DNA from: Desulfosporosinus meridiei DSM 13257
GTDB lineage: Bacteria > Bacillota > Desulfitobacteriia > Desulfitobacteriales > Desulfitobacteriaceae
DNA length: 64,000 bases
Assembly (NCBI RefSeq): GCF_000231385.2
Contig: NC_018515.1
Location: forward strand, 452,501 to 516,500
Reading direction: 5' to 3'
Shown one piece after another: positions 54,196-61,729 of this stretch; the first letter of the stretch is position 1; each line of letters opens with the position of its first letter. The notes beneath the pieces were generated by a model. That model saw only the letters and a program-made list of their open reading frames with translations, did not search any database and was not told the DNA's origin. The position numbers and the translations under genes are program-made.

Positions 54196-54381
54196 ATGGG
54201 ACAAAGAACACGAACACAGGAGACAGAAGATCGCAAACAATCGTTGTACGCTAAAAAATCAGAGATTTTAGGGAAATATATGTCGGATAGAGAAAGACGC
54301 TCTCGCTGGCTAGTCCAGCTTATGGATATTGAAGATGAGCTGGAGGAATTATCCCCATCGTCAAGAAAAAGAGACTTTTAA
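54196..54381 (+). CDS. Small helical protein of unknown function
   Basis: A 61-residue, charged, probably all-helical protein (TQETEDRKQSLYAKKSEIL, MDIEDELEELSPSS). AAAGAGGTTAGG precedes the ATG by 3-8 bases. It is convergent with the second cooT gene, with the two stops overlapping, and stands behind hairpin H1. No family is recognised. It may be a small partner of the CooT-type protein. Confidence 0.55.
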   Translation: MGQRTRTQETEDRKQSLYAKKSEILGKYMSDRERRSRWLVQLMDIEDELEELSPSSRKRDF

Positions 54382-54569
54382 GATATTTTTTCAATGATAA
54401 TTCGGTGGTTGAGCAAAGTCATAGCTTTGATTCTGGCAGGAACAAACATCTGTCTGCCAAGGATGTCCATTAGATTCACGCCGTTCTCACAGGGTTGAAT
54501 GCTATCTACCGACTCCATGATCAGGACTTCCTTTTCCCCATCTTGGAGATAAACGTTAGATTCACACAT
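54378..54569 (-). CDS. CooT-family nickel-binding protein, copy 2
   Basis: A 63-residue protein beginning MCESNVYL with FVPARIKAMTLLNHRIIIE at the end, a clear paralogue of the protein at 42788-42988. The N-terminal Cys2 is the expected Ni ligand, and an additional Cys lies at SIQPCENG. The ATG at 54569 is preferred because GGAGG lies 9 bases upstream. Hairpin H2 is 30 bp further upstream in its leader. Confidence 0.8.
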   Translation of the reverse strand: MCESNVYLQDGEKEVLIMESVDSIQPCENGVNLMDILGRQMFVPARIKAMTLLNHRIIIEKIS

Positions 54570-54598
54570 TACAATCATCCTCCTTCAAGCTATAAAAA

Positions 54599-54656
54599 GA
54601 CCATGGAGGTCTTGACTCGACTTAATGTCAAGTCAAGACCTCCATGGTTCTTTTTT
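54599..54656. promoter_or_regulatory. Leader hairpin H2 with perfect 18-bp stem
   Basis: ACCATGGAGGTCTTGACT (54600-54617) pairs perfectly with its complement (54631-54648). T-runs follow on both strands (TTCTTTTTT and TCTTTTTATA), so it is a terminator-like element directly upstream of cooT copy 2. Confidence 0.65.
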
Positions 54657-54845
54657 ATTGTATATTTGTGATTATTCTATTCCACAAAAAGTGGATAATT
54701 CCTTCTCGCAATTGTTGGATTTTTGAAGAAGTGTTATTTGGCTATTCAAGTATCTTTTAAGGAAAATTTTCCAAAACAAGCAGGGGTTTCAAAGCTAATG
54801 ACGAATACTACTAAGGAAATTATAAGGAAATTAACTAGTGTATTT

Positions 54846-54901
54846 AAGACCATGGAGGTCATTAGGCGGCATAAGGCGCCTATGATTTCTATGGTCTTTT
54901 T
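54846..54901 (+). promoter_or_regulatory. Leader hairpin H3 with GACCATGGAGGTC core
   Basis: AAGACCATGGAGGTCAT and AGGCG pair with CGCCT and ATGATTTCTATGGTCTT, followed by TTTAGG. It lies about 100 bp before the substrate-binding lipoprotein gene. Confidence 0.6.
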
Positions 54902-55001
54902 AGGTATTTAAGAAATAGAGGTGATGCCGATATCTTAGCAGAGGAGACATAAAGGCATGTGCAGAATGTAGGTGCTGGCAAATCAGGAAGGGGATTATAA
55001 A

Positions 55002-56162
55002 ATGAGTAAAAAAATCATAAAAGATTGCGCTCGGTTGCTATGTTTACTGTTGGTCGGGATGGCTTTGTTGGGTTGCTCAGCAGGGCCGGGCAGCAATAAG
55101 GCGGAGACAGATCAGCCCGCAGTAAGCGCACAGGGAACAGTCAATTCGGAAATGCAAACTGTGACAGATCTAGTGGGGCGTGAGGTCCATGTAAAAATTC
55201 CGGCTCAAAGGATTGTGGCAGTTGGGCCGGGGTCCTTAAGGCTGGTTGCTTATGCGGAGGGAACCAAGGGGGTGGTTGGGATCGAGGATATGGAAAAGAA
55301 AGTCCCCACGGGCAGGCCTTATATGTTTGCTTATCCGGAACTAAAGTCCTTGCCTACCATTGGGCAGGGCGGGATAGATACGGTGCCGGATGAAGAAGCG
55401 TTGCTGAGCGTTAAGCCGGATGTCATATTTATCGCCTATCTGGTGGACAAAGCTAAGGCAGATAATCTGCAGAAAAAGACTGGGATTCCTGTCGTGGTTT
55501 TGAGTTATGGGCCCTTGGCAACCTTCAATGAGAAAGAAATCTACCAGTCCTTGGATCTGGTCGGCCAGATTATCGGAACACAACAACGGACTGCAGAAGT
55601 CATTAATTATGTTAAGAAGAGTCAGCTGGATCTGGCAGAGCGCACTAAGGGTATAGCAGACGCTGATAAACCCAAGGTCTATGTAGGTGGGTTAGGAGTG
55701 AAAGGAACCCAGGGCATTGAAAGTACTCAAGCCAAGTATCCTCCGTTTATGAACATTGGAGCTCGGAGCGTCGTCGATGAAACGGGAAAAAGCGGCAGTT
55801 TGATGATTGAACGGGAAAAGCTGGTGAGCTGGGATCCTGACATTCTCTTTATTGATGAAGGCGGGTACAGTAAAGTGCTTGCCGACGCTCAGAAAAACCC
55901 GACATTTTATCAATCTCTAAGGGCTGTCAAGAACGGGCAGGTCTACGGTCAGATCCCCTATAATTTTTATACTACTAATATTGATACAGCCCTGGCAGAT
56001 GCCTATTATGCCGGGAAGGTGATTTTTCCGGAGAAGTTTCAGGACATTGACCCGGTTAAAAAGAGTGAGGAAATCTACACCTTTCTCTTAGGTAAACCTG
56101 TTTATGAAGAGATGGCCAAAGATTATGGCGGCTTTAAGAAACTCGATTTAACTCAACCCTAA
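55002..56162 (+). CDS. ABC transporter substrate-binding lipoprotein (BtuF/FecB-like)
   Basis: A 386-residue periplasmic-binding-fold protein (Peripla_BP_2 type) with signal peptide and lipobox LLGCSAG. VTDLVGREVHVKIPAQRIVAVGPGSLRLV and KPDVIFIAY are characteristic of metallophore, heme or cobalamin binders. The ATG at 55002 has AGGAAGGGGA upstream. No permease or ATPase gene is adjacent, so it serves a distant transporter. The cargo (cobamide, Ni- or Fe-complex) is open. The methyltransferase gene follows after 95 bp. Confidence 0.82.
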   Translation: MSKKIIKDCARLLCLLLVGMALLGCSAGPGSNKAETDQPAVSAQGTVNSEMQTVTDLVGREVHVKIPAQRIVAVGPGSLRLVAYAEGTKGVVGIEDMEKKVPTGRPYMFAYPELKSLPTIGQGGIDTVPDEEALLSVKPDVIFIAYLVDKAKADNLQKKTGIPVVVLSYGPLATFNEKEIYQSLDLVGQIIGTQQRTAEVINYVKKSQLDLAERTKGIADADKPKVYVGGLGVKGTQGIESTQAKYPPFMNIGARSVVDETGKSGSLMIEREKLVSWDPDILFIDEGGYSKVLADAQKNPTFYQSLRAVKNGQVYGQIPYNFYTTNIDTALADAYYAGKVIFPEKFQDIDPVKKSEEIYTFLLGKPVYEEMAKDYGGFKKLDLTQP

Positions 56163-56256
56163 GAGAAGTTAAATCTGCTCAGGTCAAAAAATGATGTTAG
56201 ACAAGAGATTGAGTTTTAACTATTAGTGGACTAAAAGGACAAAAGGAGAGAGCAGG

Positions 56257-56853
56257 ATGAGTCATAAAAAAGCCTATTTTGATGAGAAGGCAGCCAAGTG
56301 GGATACTCTAATTGAAGATGAGGTAATACTCAGGTTAAAAAATATGGTAGAAGAGCTGGCCTTGCCCCCGGGCTGTAAGGTGCTGGATCTGGGGACAGGC
56401 ACGGGAGTACTGGTTCCTCTGCTGATCGAAGCCGTGGGTTCAGCCGGAAATGTGGTGGGGCTAGATTTTGCTCCCCAGATGCTGGCAGAAGCTAGAAAAA
56501 AATATCAGTACCCTAACTTAGAGTTCATAGAGGGAGCTGCGGAGGAGATTCCCTTGACAGATCAGGCAGTCGACGAAGTGGTGTGCAACTCAGCTTTTCC
56601 CCACTTTGATGATCTGAGGCGCTCTGCTCAGGAAATGGCTCGCGTTCTGAGACCCGGAGGGCGAGTTACTGTCATGCATCCCCACAGCAGAGAGTATATT
56701 AATAATCTCCATGTGTCGCTGGGTGGTGCAGTCCAAAACTGTCTGCTGCCGGAGGAGAAGGAGATGAAGTCCATCTTTGCTGAGGCGGGGTTTGCAGAGA
56801 TCACCTTGGAGGATGCTCCTCAGGGTTATTGCTTATCGGGAAGGAAAGCATGA
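56257..56853 (+). CDS. Class I SAM-dependent methyltransferase
   Basis: A 198-residue methyltransferase with motif I VLDLGTGTGVLVP, VVGLDFAPQML, and EMARVLRPGGRVTVMHPHS. AAAGGAGAG precedes the ATG. It follows the substrate-binding protein on the same strand, an arrangement seen where methyltransferases accompany metallophore or cobamide transport genes. The substrate is unknown. A second open frame (56813-56947) overlaps its end. Confidence 0.8.
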   Translation: MSHKKAYFDEKAAKWDTLIEDEVILRLKNMVEELALPPGCKVLDLGTGTGVLVPLLIEAVGSAGNVVGLDFAPQMLAEARKKYQYPNLEFIEGAAEEIPLTDQAVDEVVCNSAFPHFDDLRRSAQEMARVLRPGGRVTVMHPHSREYINNLHVSLGGAVQNCLLPEEKEMKSIFAEAGFAEITLEDAPQGYCLSGRKA

Positions 56854-57113
56854 GCTGGTTAAGGGAAAAGACTGGGACAAAATCAATGAAAGGGTTTGCG
56901 AAGGTTTAGGGACGGCAAACAAGGGATTTACTTCCGGAGGGAATTGAATGTAGATGGGATTAATGCGTTGGTGAGAGAATGGAGATTCTCTTGACTGGCG
57001 CATTTTCTCTTTGGCAAAAATAGAAAAAAATAACAGCAAGCTTACAAAAACGTAATCAGCGCTTAATACTAGTGTTATACAATTAAGAAAAATTTTCGGA
57101 GGTGTAAATAGGA

Positions 57114-57899
57114 ATGTTCAAAAGAAGCCATTCCAAAGGTCTCGCGTTTATCGTTGTTATCGGCACATTACTTATATCCCTTTTAGCTGCTCAGCCGAAT
57201 CTGGGGATAGCCAAGTCAGCCAAGGAGGAGGTCTATCAAGGAAAAACCCCAAAATATGTTTTTATGTTTATCGGAGATGGCATGAGCTATGCCCAAGTCA
57301 GCAGCGCGGAAATGTATCTGGGGGAAAAATCTCTGCCCGGAAAGCTTTCTCCTGAGCAATTGAGCTTTACTAAGTATCCTGTTCACGGGGCCCTTATGAC
57401 TCAGGATTCTTCTTCCTTTATTCCCGATTCTGCTTCAACGGCTACTTCTCTCGCTTCAGGTCAGAAAACTTTGTCCGGCGTCATAAATATGGATGAGAGT
57501 AAAACCAAGACTTACACACCCATCACGGAAGATTTAAAGGCTAAAGGCTATAAGATTGGGATTGTAACCAGTGTTCCCATCACCCACGCTACTCCCGCGG
57601 CTTACTATGCTAAGGTCAGCAATCGAAATGATGCCTATGAAATTGGCAAACAACTGGCAGCCAGTGGCTTTGATTATTTTGGCGGCGGCGATTTTGATCA
57701 AAAAAAGGTCCTAAGGGCACCGATCAATCTATCTATGAAATAGTCGAGAAAGCCGGCTATACCATAGCCAATACTAACGAAGAAATCTTGGCTTTAAATA
57801 ACCGTTCAGGCAAAGTTGTGGCTATTGATCCAGATGATTATGGCTTAGTCTCCATTGAGGGCTCTTTGTTGACCCTTGACCAAATATTGGGTATGTGAT
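57114..57899 (+). pseudogene. Alkaline phosphatase pseudogene (frameshifted and truncated)
   Basis: The first 209-codon frame has a signal peptide (AFIVVIGTLLISLLAAQ) and alkaline-phosphatase motifs: FMFIGDGMSYAQV (metal site), PDSASTATSLASG (nucleophile Ser), THATPAAYYA. At a seven-A run (57700-57706) the frame breaks. One base more would continue as KGPKGTDQSIYEIVEKAGY for about 65 further codons to TGA 57897-57899. Even so the C-terminal third, with the remaining zinc ligands, is missing, and the B12 riboswitch begins right after. It is therefore non-functional, probably cut by a deletion. Confidence 0.8.
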
Positions 57900-57924
57900 A
57901 CATTTGATTTGATAATTCAATATG

Positions 57925-58110
57925 GGCTTGAGATCTCTCTTAGGGGAGAATCATCACAGGGAAGTCGGTGCAAATCCGGCGCGGTCCCGCCACTGTAAGG
58001 GGGAGTTTGCGTCATCCACTGAGGAAACTTGGTCGGGAGGCAGTAACATGAACCTAAGTCAGGAACCTGATGCCTAATAAGCTTTACTCACGACGGATGG
58101 GTGAAGGGAC
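57925..58110 (+). ncRNA. Cobalamin riboswitch D
   Basis: GGGAAGTCGGTGCAAATCCGGC then GCGGTCCCGCCACTGTAAGG, the AAGTCAGGAACCTG box and ACGACGGATGGGTG loop. It differs from A-C in sequence, so it is a separate lineage. It precedes the GNAT fragment and the DMT transporter. Confidence 0.93.
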
Positions 58111-58121
58111 TTTGTCTATTC

Positions 58122-58149
58122 AGCCCTTCATTAGTTTGAAAGGCTTTTA
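58122..58149 (+). terminator. Attenuator of riboswitch D (weak)
   Basis: AGCCCTTC pairs with GAAAGGCT with one mismatch, followed by TTTTATT. Confidence 0.6.
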
Positions 58150-58213
58150 TTATTGAGTGTACATAAAGGTTTCCAGAGGGAGGCCATGACTCTGCATTAG
58201 AAAAGGAGAATTG

Positions 58214-58315
58214 ATGGCGTTGACTAAGGAAGATCTAGTAATTCGGACGATTACTTCGGAAGACATTGATGCTGTGCAAAGATTTTTGTGTTGGCAATTG
58301 AAAGAACTATTATGA
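58214..58315 (+). pseudogene. GNAT acetyltransferase N-terminal remnant
   Basis: A 33-codon frame with AAAGGAG upstream begins ALTKEDLVIRTITSEDIDAV, like the first strand and helix of GNAT acetyltransferases, and ends after 33 residues with TGA overlapping the next ATG (ATGA). The rest of the acetyltransferase is absent. It may now serve only to couple translation to the transporter gene. Confidence 0.5.
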
Positions 58316-59358
58316 AAAATAAAACAGCAATATCTATAGCAATATTGGCGGCGGCACTTTTTGGGATAAGCTCACCAGTATCTAAGCTATTGCTTGAGGA
58401 AATACCTCCTACGTTAATGGCTGCACTCCTTTATCTCGGGGCGGGCTTCGGAATGTTAACCATTAATATAGTAAAAGCACTTAGCAAAAGCGAACAAATT
58501 GAAGCTAAGATGACAAAAAAAGAAATGCCGTATATTTTGGGTATGATTATCCTTGATGTGGCTGCACCTGTTTGCTTGATGATTGGACTTACGATGACAA
58601 CATCTGCAAACGTCTCCCTACTCAGCAACTTTGAAATTGTGGCGACATCACTTATTGCTTTATTGATATTTAAAGAGGCAATTGGCAAGAGAATGTGGAT
58701 CGCTATTTCACTGATAACCTTAGCAAGCATTATTTTATCCGTTGAGGATTTAACGGGCTTTTCCTTCTCAAACGGCTCAATATTTGTTATCCTCGCTTGC
58801 ATTTGCTGGGGTTTGGAAAATAACTGTACTCGTATATTGTCCCTGAAAGACCCTCTGCAAATTGTTGTTGTCAAGGGTTTCGGCTCTGGAGTAGGGTCAC
58901 TCATAATCGCACTTGCCCTAAAGCAGTACAGCACCAAGGTGTTATACCTATTAGTGGCCTTAGTGCTAGGATTTGTGTCCTATGGTCTTAGTATCTACTT
59001 TTATATTATCGCGCAAAGAGAACTCGGCGCAGCAAGAACAAGCGCTTATTACGCAGTCGCTCCTTTTACTGGGGTGTTATTCTCGATAGTACTTTTCGGT
59101 CAGCACATTACCCTATCCTTTATTGTCGCCTTAATTATTATGATAATCGGTGCTTATTTTGGAGGAGTGGAACACCATAAACATCCCCATACTCATGAAG
59201 AAGGCACTCACGAACATAGGCATAATCACGAGGATTATCACCATACTCACCTCCATGACTGCATAGGTGAAGGCGAACACAGCCATGTTCATACCCATGA
59301 AAAAATAGTGCATGTACACGCGCACACACCAGATATGCATCATGTTCATTCCCATTAG
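58312..59358 (+). CDS. DMT/EamA-family transporter with histidine-rich C-terminus, B12-regulated
   Basis: A 348-residue protein with ten membrane segments in two EamA repeats (ALFGISSPVSKLLLE, ACICWGLENNCTRILS). The last 60 residues are extremely His-rich (for example HKHPHTHEEGTHEHRHNH). Control by cobalamin riboswitch D makes cobalt the leading cargo, since B12-regulated genes are often predicted cobalt transporters. Direction (uptake or export) is not settled by the sequence. The ATG at 58312 overlaps the stop of the GNAT remnant. Confidence 0.85.
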   Translation: MKNKTAISIAILAAALFGISSPVSKLLLEEIPPTLMAALLYLGAGFGMLTINIVKALSKSEQIEAKMTKKEMPYILGMIILDVAAPVCLMIGLTMTTSANVSLLSNFEIVATSLIALLIFKEAIGKRMWIAISLITLASIILSVEDLTGFSFSNGSIFVILACICWGLENNCTRILSLKDPLQIVVVKGFGSGVGSLIIALALKQYSTKVLYLLVALVLGFVSYGLSIYFYIIAQRELGAARTSAYYAVAPFTGVLFSIVLFGQHITLSFIVALIIMIIGAYFGGVEHHKHPHTHEEGTHEHRHNHEDYHHTHLHDCIGEGEHSHVHTHEKIVHVHAHTPDMHHVHSH

Positions 59359-59815
59359 AGTTAAGGAGGAACATGCTTTGCTTTTATTGTGCTGAATATA
59401 TTTGAACGGTTTGAGGAAGGCCACAGGTCAGAAATGCTGAGCAGACTTGATCCGGCGGTGATCAAGTCTATCTCAATCTTTTATTCTTATGAAGATGGGC
59501 GAGAGAACTTAAGAAATTTGAGGCATGACAATCATCATGTAGGCTGGTCTCGTGATAGTGGAAAAGAGCCGTAAAAAGGCTCTTTTTTAGTTTGTCACAG
59601 ATGAGGGTTTGAACACATATGCTTTGAGTAAGGTTGTTCAACTACATCTGCATTTTTGACTGAGGCTGCATAAGAAAATAGAGGGGTTCGAACCGTCCCC
59701 TTGTGTAGGTCTTGTGTAGGCTTCGCTGACGGCCCGGGGGAAGGCAGGTCAAATTCGCCGACGTCGGCGAATTTGCTGCTTGAGGTTAGGGGCATGGAGA
59801 ATAGTGGGATGAAAA
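59359..59815. other. Gene-poor region with terminator and palindromes
   Basis: AAAAGAGCC (59562-59570) pairs with GGCTCTTTTT, a terminator after the transporter. A repeated TTGTGTAGG occurs at 59700 and 59712. A perfect 26-bp palindrome lies at 59750-59775. A 61-codon frame at 59389-59574 has no ribosome site and no recognisable family and is not called. Confidence 0.5.
59750..59775. repeat. Perfect 26-bp palindrome
   Basis: CAAATTCGCCGAC is immediately followed by its exact complement GTCGGCGAATTTG with no spacer. The surrounding 60 bp are unusually GC-rich for this window. Confidence 0.7.
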
Positions 59816-60775
59816 TTACTTATAACCGGCTTCCCACAACATGTTCCGAGCTTGCGTAACCGAGAAACCTCTATTCTTTTCAGTTTGAGATTCAGTATCT
59901 CTTGGATTGGCTCCATATTCTGCATAAAGCTGATTAACGCCAGCTAACAGTGACATTTGAGTAACCTCATGAGCATTCATAGCTCTCTTCGGACGAGTAA
60001 CTAATCGGGCGACTGCGGCAATTTTGGTCAGCTCTATGGCAGAAATTTGCCCTTTTTCATATAAAGGGGTTCCTTTGACTGGGGTTCGGCGCATAACTGC
60101 CATAACTTTAACATCATAATCCCTTGCTCTAATCATTTCAGCGGCTAATTCATCATAGGAGTGCTCAGGTCCGATAGGCTCGACACAATAGTACAATTCT
60201 AAACCGGCATCGCGAACTGCATTAAGAGTATTTATCCTAGTCTCAGGTTTTAAGGTAGTATCAATACCTTCTCTTAAGCGGTTGATGTGATAAACTCCTG
60301 TGAAACCAATATCTTTAAGCCTTTTTGCTGTTTCATGAACAAAATCTCCGATATTGGCAACAAATCTAATATTGTCAGGCAAGTTTTTTCTTGCGATTTT
60401 CGCAATATCCATAAAATCGTTGATTGGATAATCAGCCGTTGTCATTAAGAAAAAATCATCTATACCACTGGTAAGCAATAAATCCAGCTCTGATAATATT
60501 TCCGCTATGTTTTTCCTTTGTGTAACTGGTAGGGAATAGTGGTTTTGTCCCATTGAACAAAATTTACAGTTTACTGAACAAGGCTCTGCATTTATGCCTA
60601 TTTGAGCAAAAATCAAACCTTTATTATCGTATTCAGTACGAGACAAGTAATTTGCAGTAGATAGCAGCTTGTAAAAATCTTCAGAATGGTAATCAACATT
60701 CAATAGTGTAATAGCATCTTTTTGGTCTAAAAGCTTTCCCTCTTGAGCAGATAATAATAGATTGGAAATGGACAC
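59816..60775 (-). CDS. BioB-like radical SAM protein
   Basis: A 319-residue radical SAM protein with PCSVNCKFC cluster motif near residue 65 and a BioB/HydE-like C-terminal BATS-type domain (RRTPVKGTPLYEKG, LLAGVNQLYAEYG). Biotin synthase itself normally has CxxxCxxC plus a second-cluster arginine region I cannot confirm, and no other bio genes are near. It starts at GTG with AGGAGG 7 bases upstream. It lies downstream of, and is probably controlled by, the PadR gene at 60853. Confidence 0.75.
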   Translation of the reverse strand: MSISNLLLSAQEGKLLDQKDAITLLNVDYHSEDFYKLLSTANYLSRTEYDNKGLIFAQIGINAEPCSVNCKFCSMGQNHYSLPVTQRKNIAEILSELDLLLTSGIDDFFLMTTADYPINDFMDIAKIARKNLPDNIRFVANIGDFVHETAKRLKDIGFTGVYHINRLREGIDTTLKPETRINTLNAVRDAGLELYYCVEPIGPEHSYDELAAEMIRARDYDVKVMAVMRRTPVKGTPLYEKGQISAIELTKIAAVARLVTRPKRAMNAHEVTQMSLLAGVNQLYAEYGANPRDTESQTEKNRGFSVTQARNMLWEAGYK

Positions 60776-60852
60776 ATTAATCCCTCCTATTTTTTACTTT
60801 AGAATTACCTTTCTACATCATTGATGTTTTAATAGGTAATCTTTTGTTAAAT

Positions 60853-61242
60853 TTACGTTGTTTTTGCTGCCTTAATTTTAGCGCATACATTGTGTACTTC
60901 CTCTAACATCATGCCAATGATTTGACGGTATTCTTCCAAGGTATTAATCCAGTGAGAAAGGCACTCTTCTCCCTCCTTCGTAATATGGTAAAAAATTTTT
61001 GCTGGTCCTGTATCCGTCAAAGACCAGGATGAGATTACTAAACCCCGCTGCTCCATGGCTTTAAGTGTGCGATAAACACCTGTTCCATCTGGTTTATGCC
61101 CTTTAAACATTGGGGATTCCGCAATTCGTTGGACAATTTTATAGCCGTAAAGGTCTTCCTGAGCAAGAATCGTTAAAATCGTTGGCTGAACTAATTTGTC
61201 AAGGTTACTACCCGAACAGGGGCATTTGTTAAAATCAAGCAT
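60853..61242 (-). CDS. PadR-family regulator with Cys-containing N-terminus
   Basis: A 129-residue PadR winged-helix protein (ILTILAQEDLYGYKIVQRI, GTGVYRTLKAMEQRGLV, SWSLTDTGPAKIFYHITKEGEECL) preceded by a short KCPCSGSN segment whose Cys pair could sense redox or metal. It is co-transcribed with the radical SAM gene. AGGAG precedes the ATG by 9 bases. A 25-bp inverted repeat overlies its promoter. Confidence 0.82.
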   Translation of the reverse strand: MLDFNKCPCSGSNLDKLVQPTILTILAQEDLYGYKIVQRIAESPMFKGHKPDGTGVYRTLKAMEQRGLVISSWSLTDTGPAKIFYHITKEGEECLSHWINTLEEYRQIIGMMLEEVHNVCAKIKAAKTT

Positions 61243-61253
61243 AAGACATTCTC

Positions 61254-61304
61254 CTATAGTAGATATAGTCTACTATAGAATATAATATTGGTAATGTTTG
61301 TCAA
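61254..61304 (-). promoter_or_regulatory. padR promoter with overlapping operator
   Basis: On the minus strand TTGACA (61304-61299) and TATTCT (61282-61277) are 16 bp apart. Immediately downstream CTATAGTAGA-TATAG-TCTACTATAG (61254-61278) is a perfect 10-bp inverted repeat, probably the PadR operator. Confidence 0.7.
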
Positions 61305-61729
61305 GATGTTTTGTGGTAAAAACAATTACGAGATCATTGCCTCTGCCAAGCAAATCCGGAATGAGCTGAATCGAAAGTGTTAAATAATAGCATTTATGAG
61401 TGAAAGTCTTAGGTATCAGTGCAAGTGCGCAAGAGAGGGCTAAGCTGGTAGAAAAAATGCAGCTACCTTCCTAAAGGAAAGTAGTCTGCATTTATTGTTA
61501 AATATTTTAGATATACGGAATCAATAGTGATTTCAATCACAGTAAAGTTTTTCAAGTAATACTAAACTAGAAATGATAAGCTAAAAAAATTTTAAGGAAG
61601 GTATTCGATTGGTTAAGGCAGTAAAAAATTTTGAGTTTTCTAAAGACTTACTTACATAATTGGACGACATCGGGAAACTTATGGGTTACTGCCCAGAAAT
61701 CAAAAACAAGGAGGAGATTAAATCAAAAG
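61305..61729. other. Intergenic region before octaheme cytochrome
   Basis: No gene called. A hairpin CTACCTTCCT...AGGAAAGTAG near 61469-61488 is followed by TCTGCATTTATTG. An AAGGAGGAG lies at 61709-61717, 12 bases before the cytochrome ATG. Confidence 0.4.

Noticed and set aside
54723-54911. 62-codon plus-strand frame with TTG start
   Set aside because: It runs through hairpin H3 and has no family signal or good ribosome site.
59389-59574. 61-codon frame after the His-tailed transporter
   Set aside because: The GTG start is 18 bases from the nearest AAGGAGG and the protein resembles nothing. Its end falls in a terminator.
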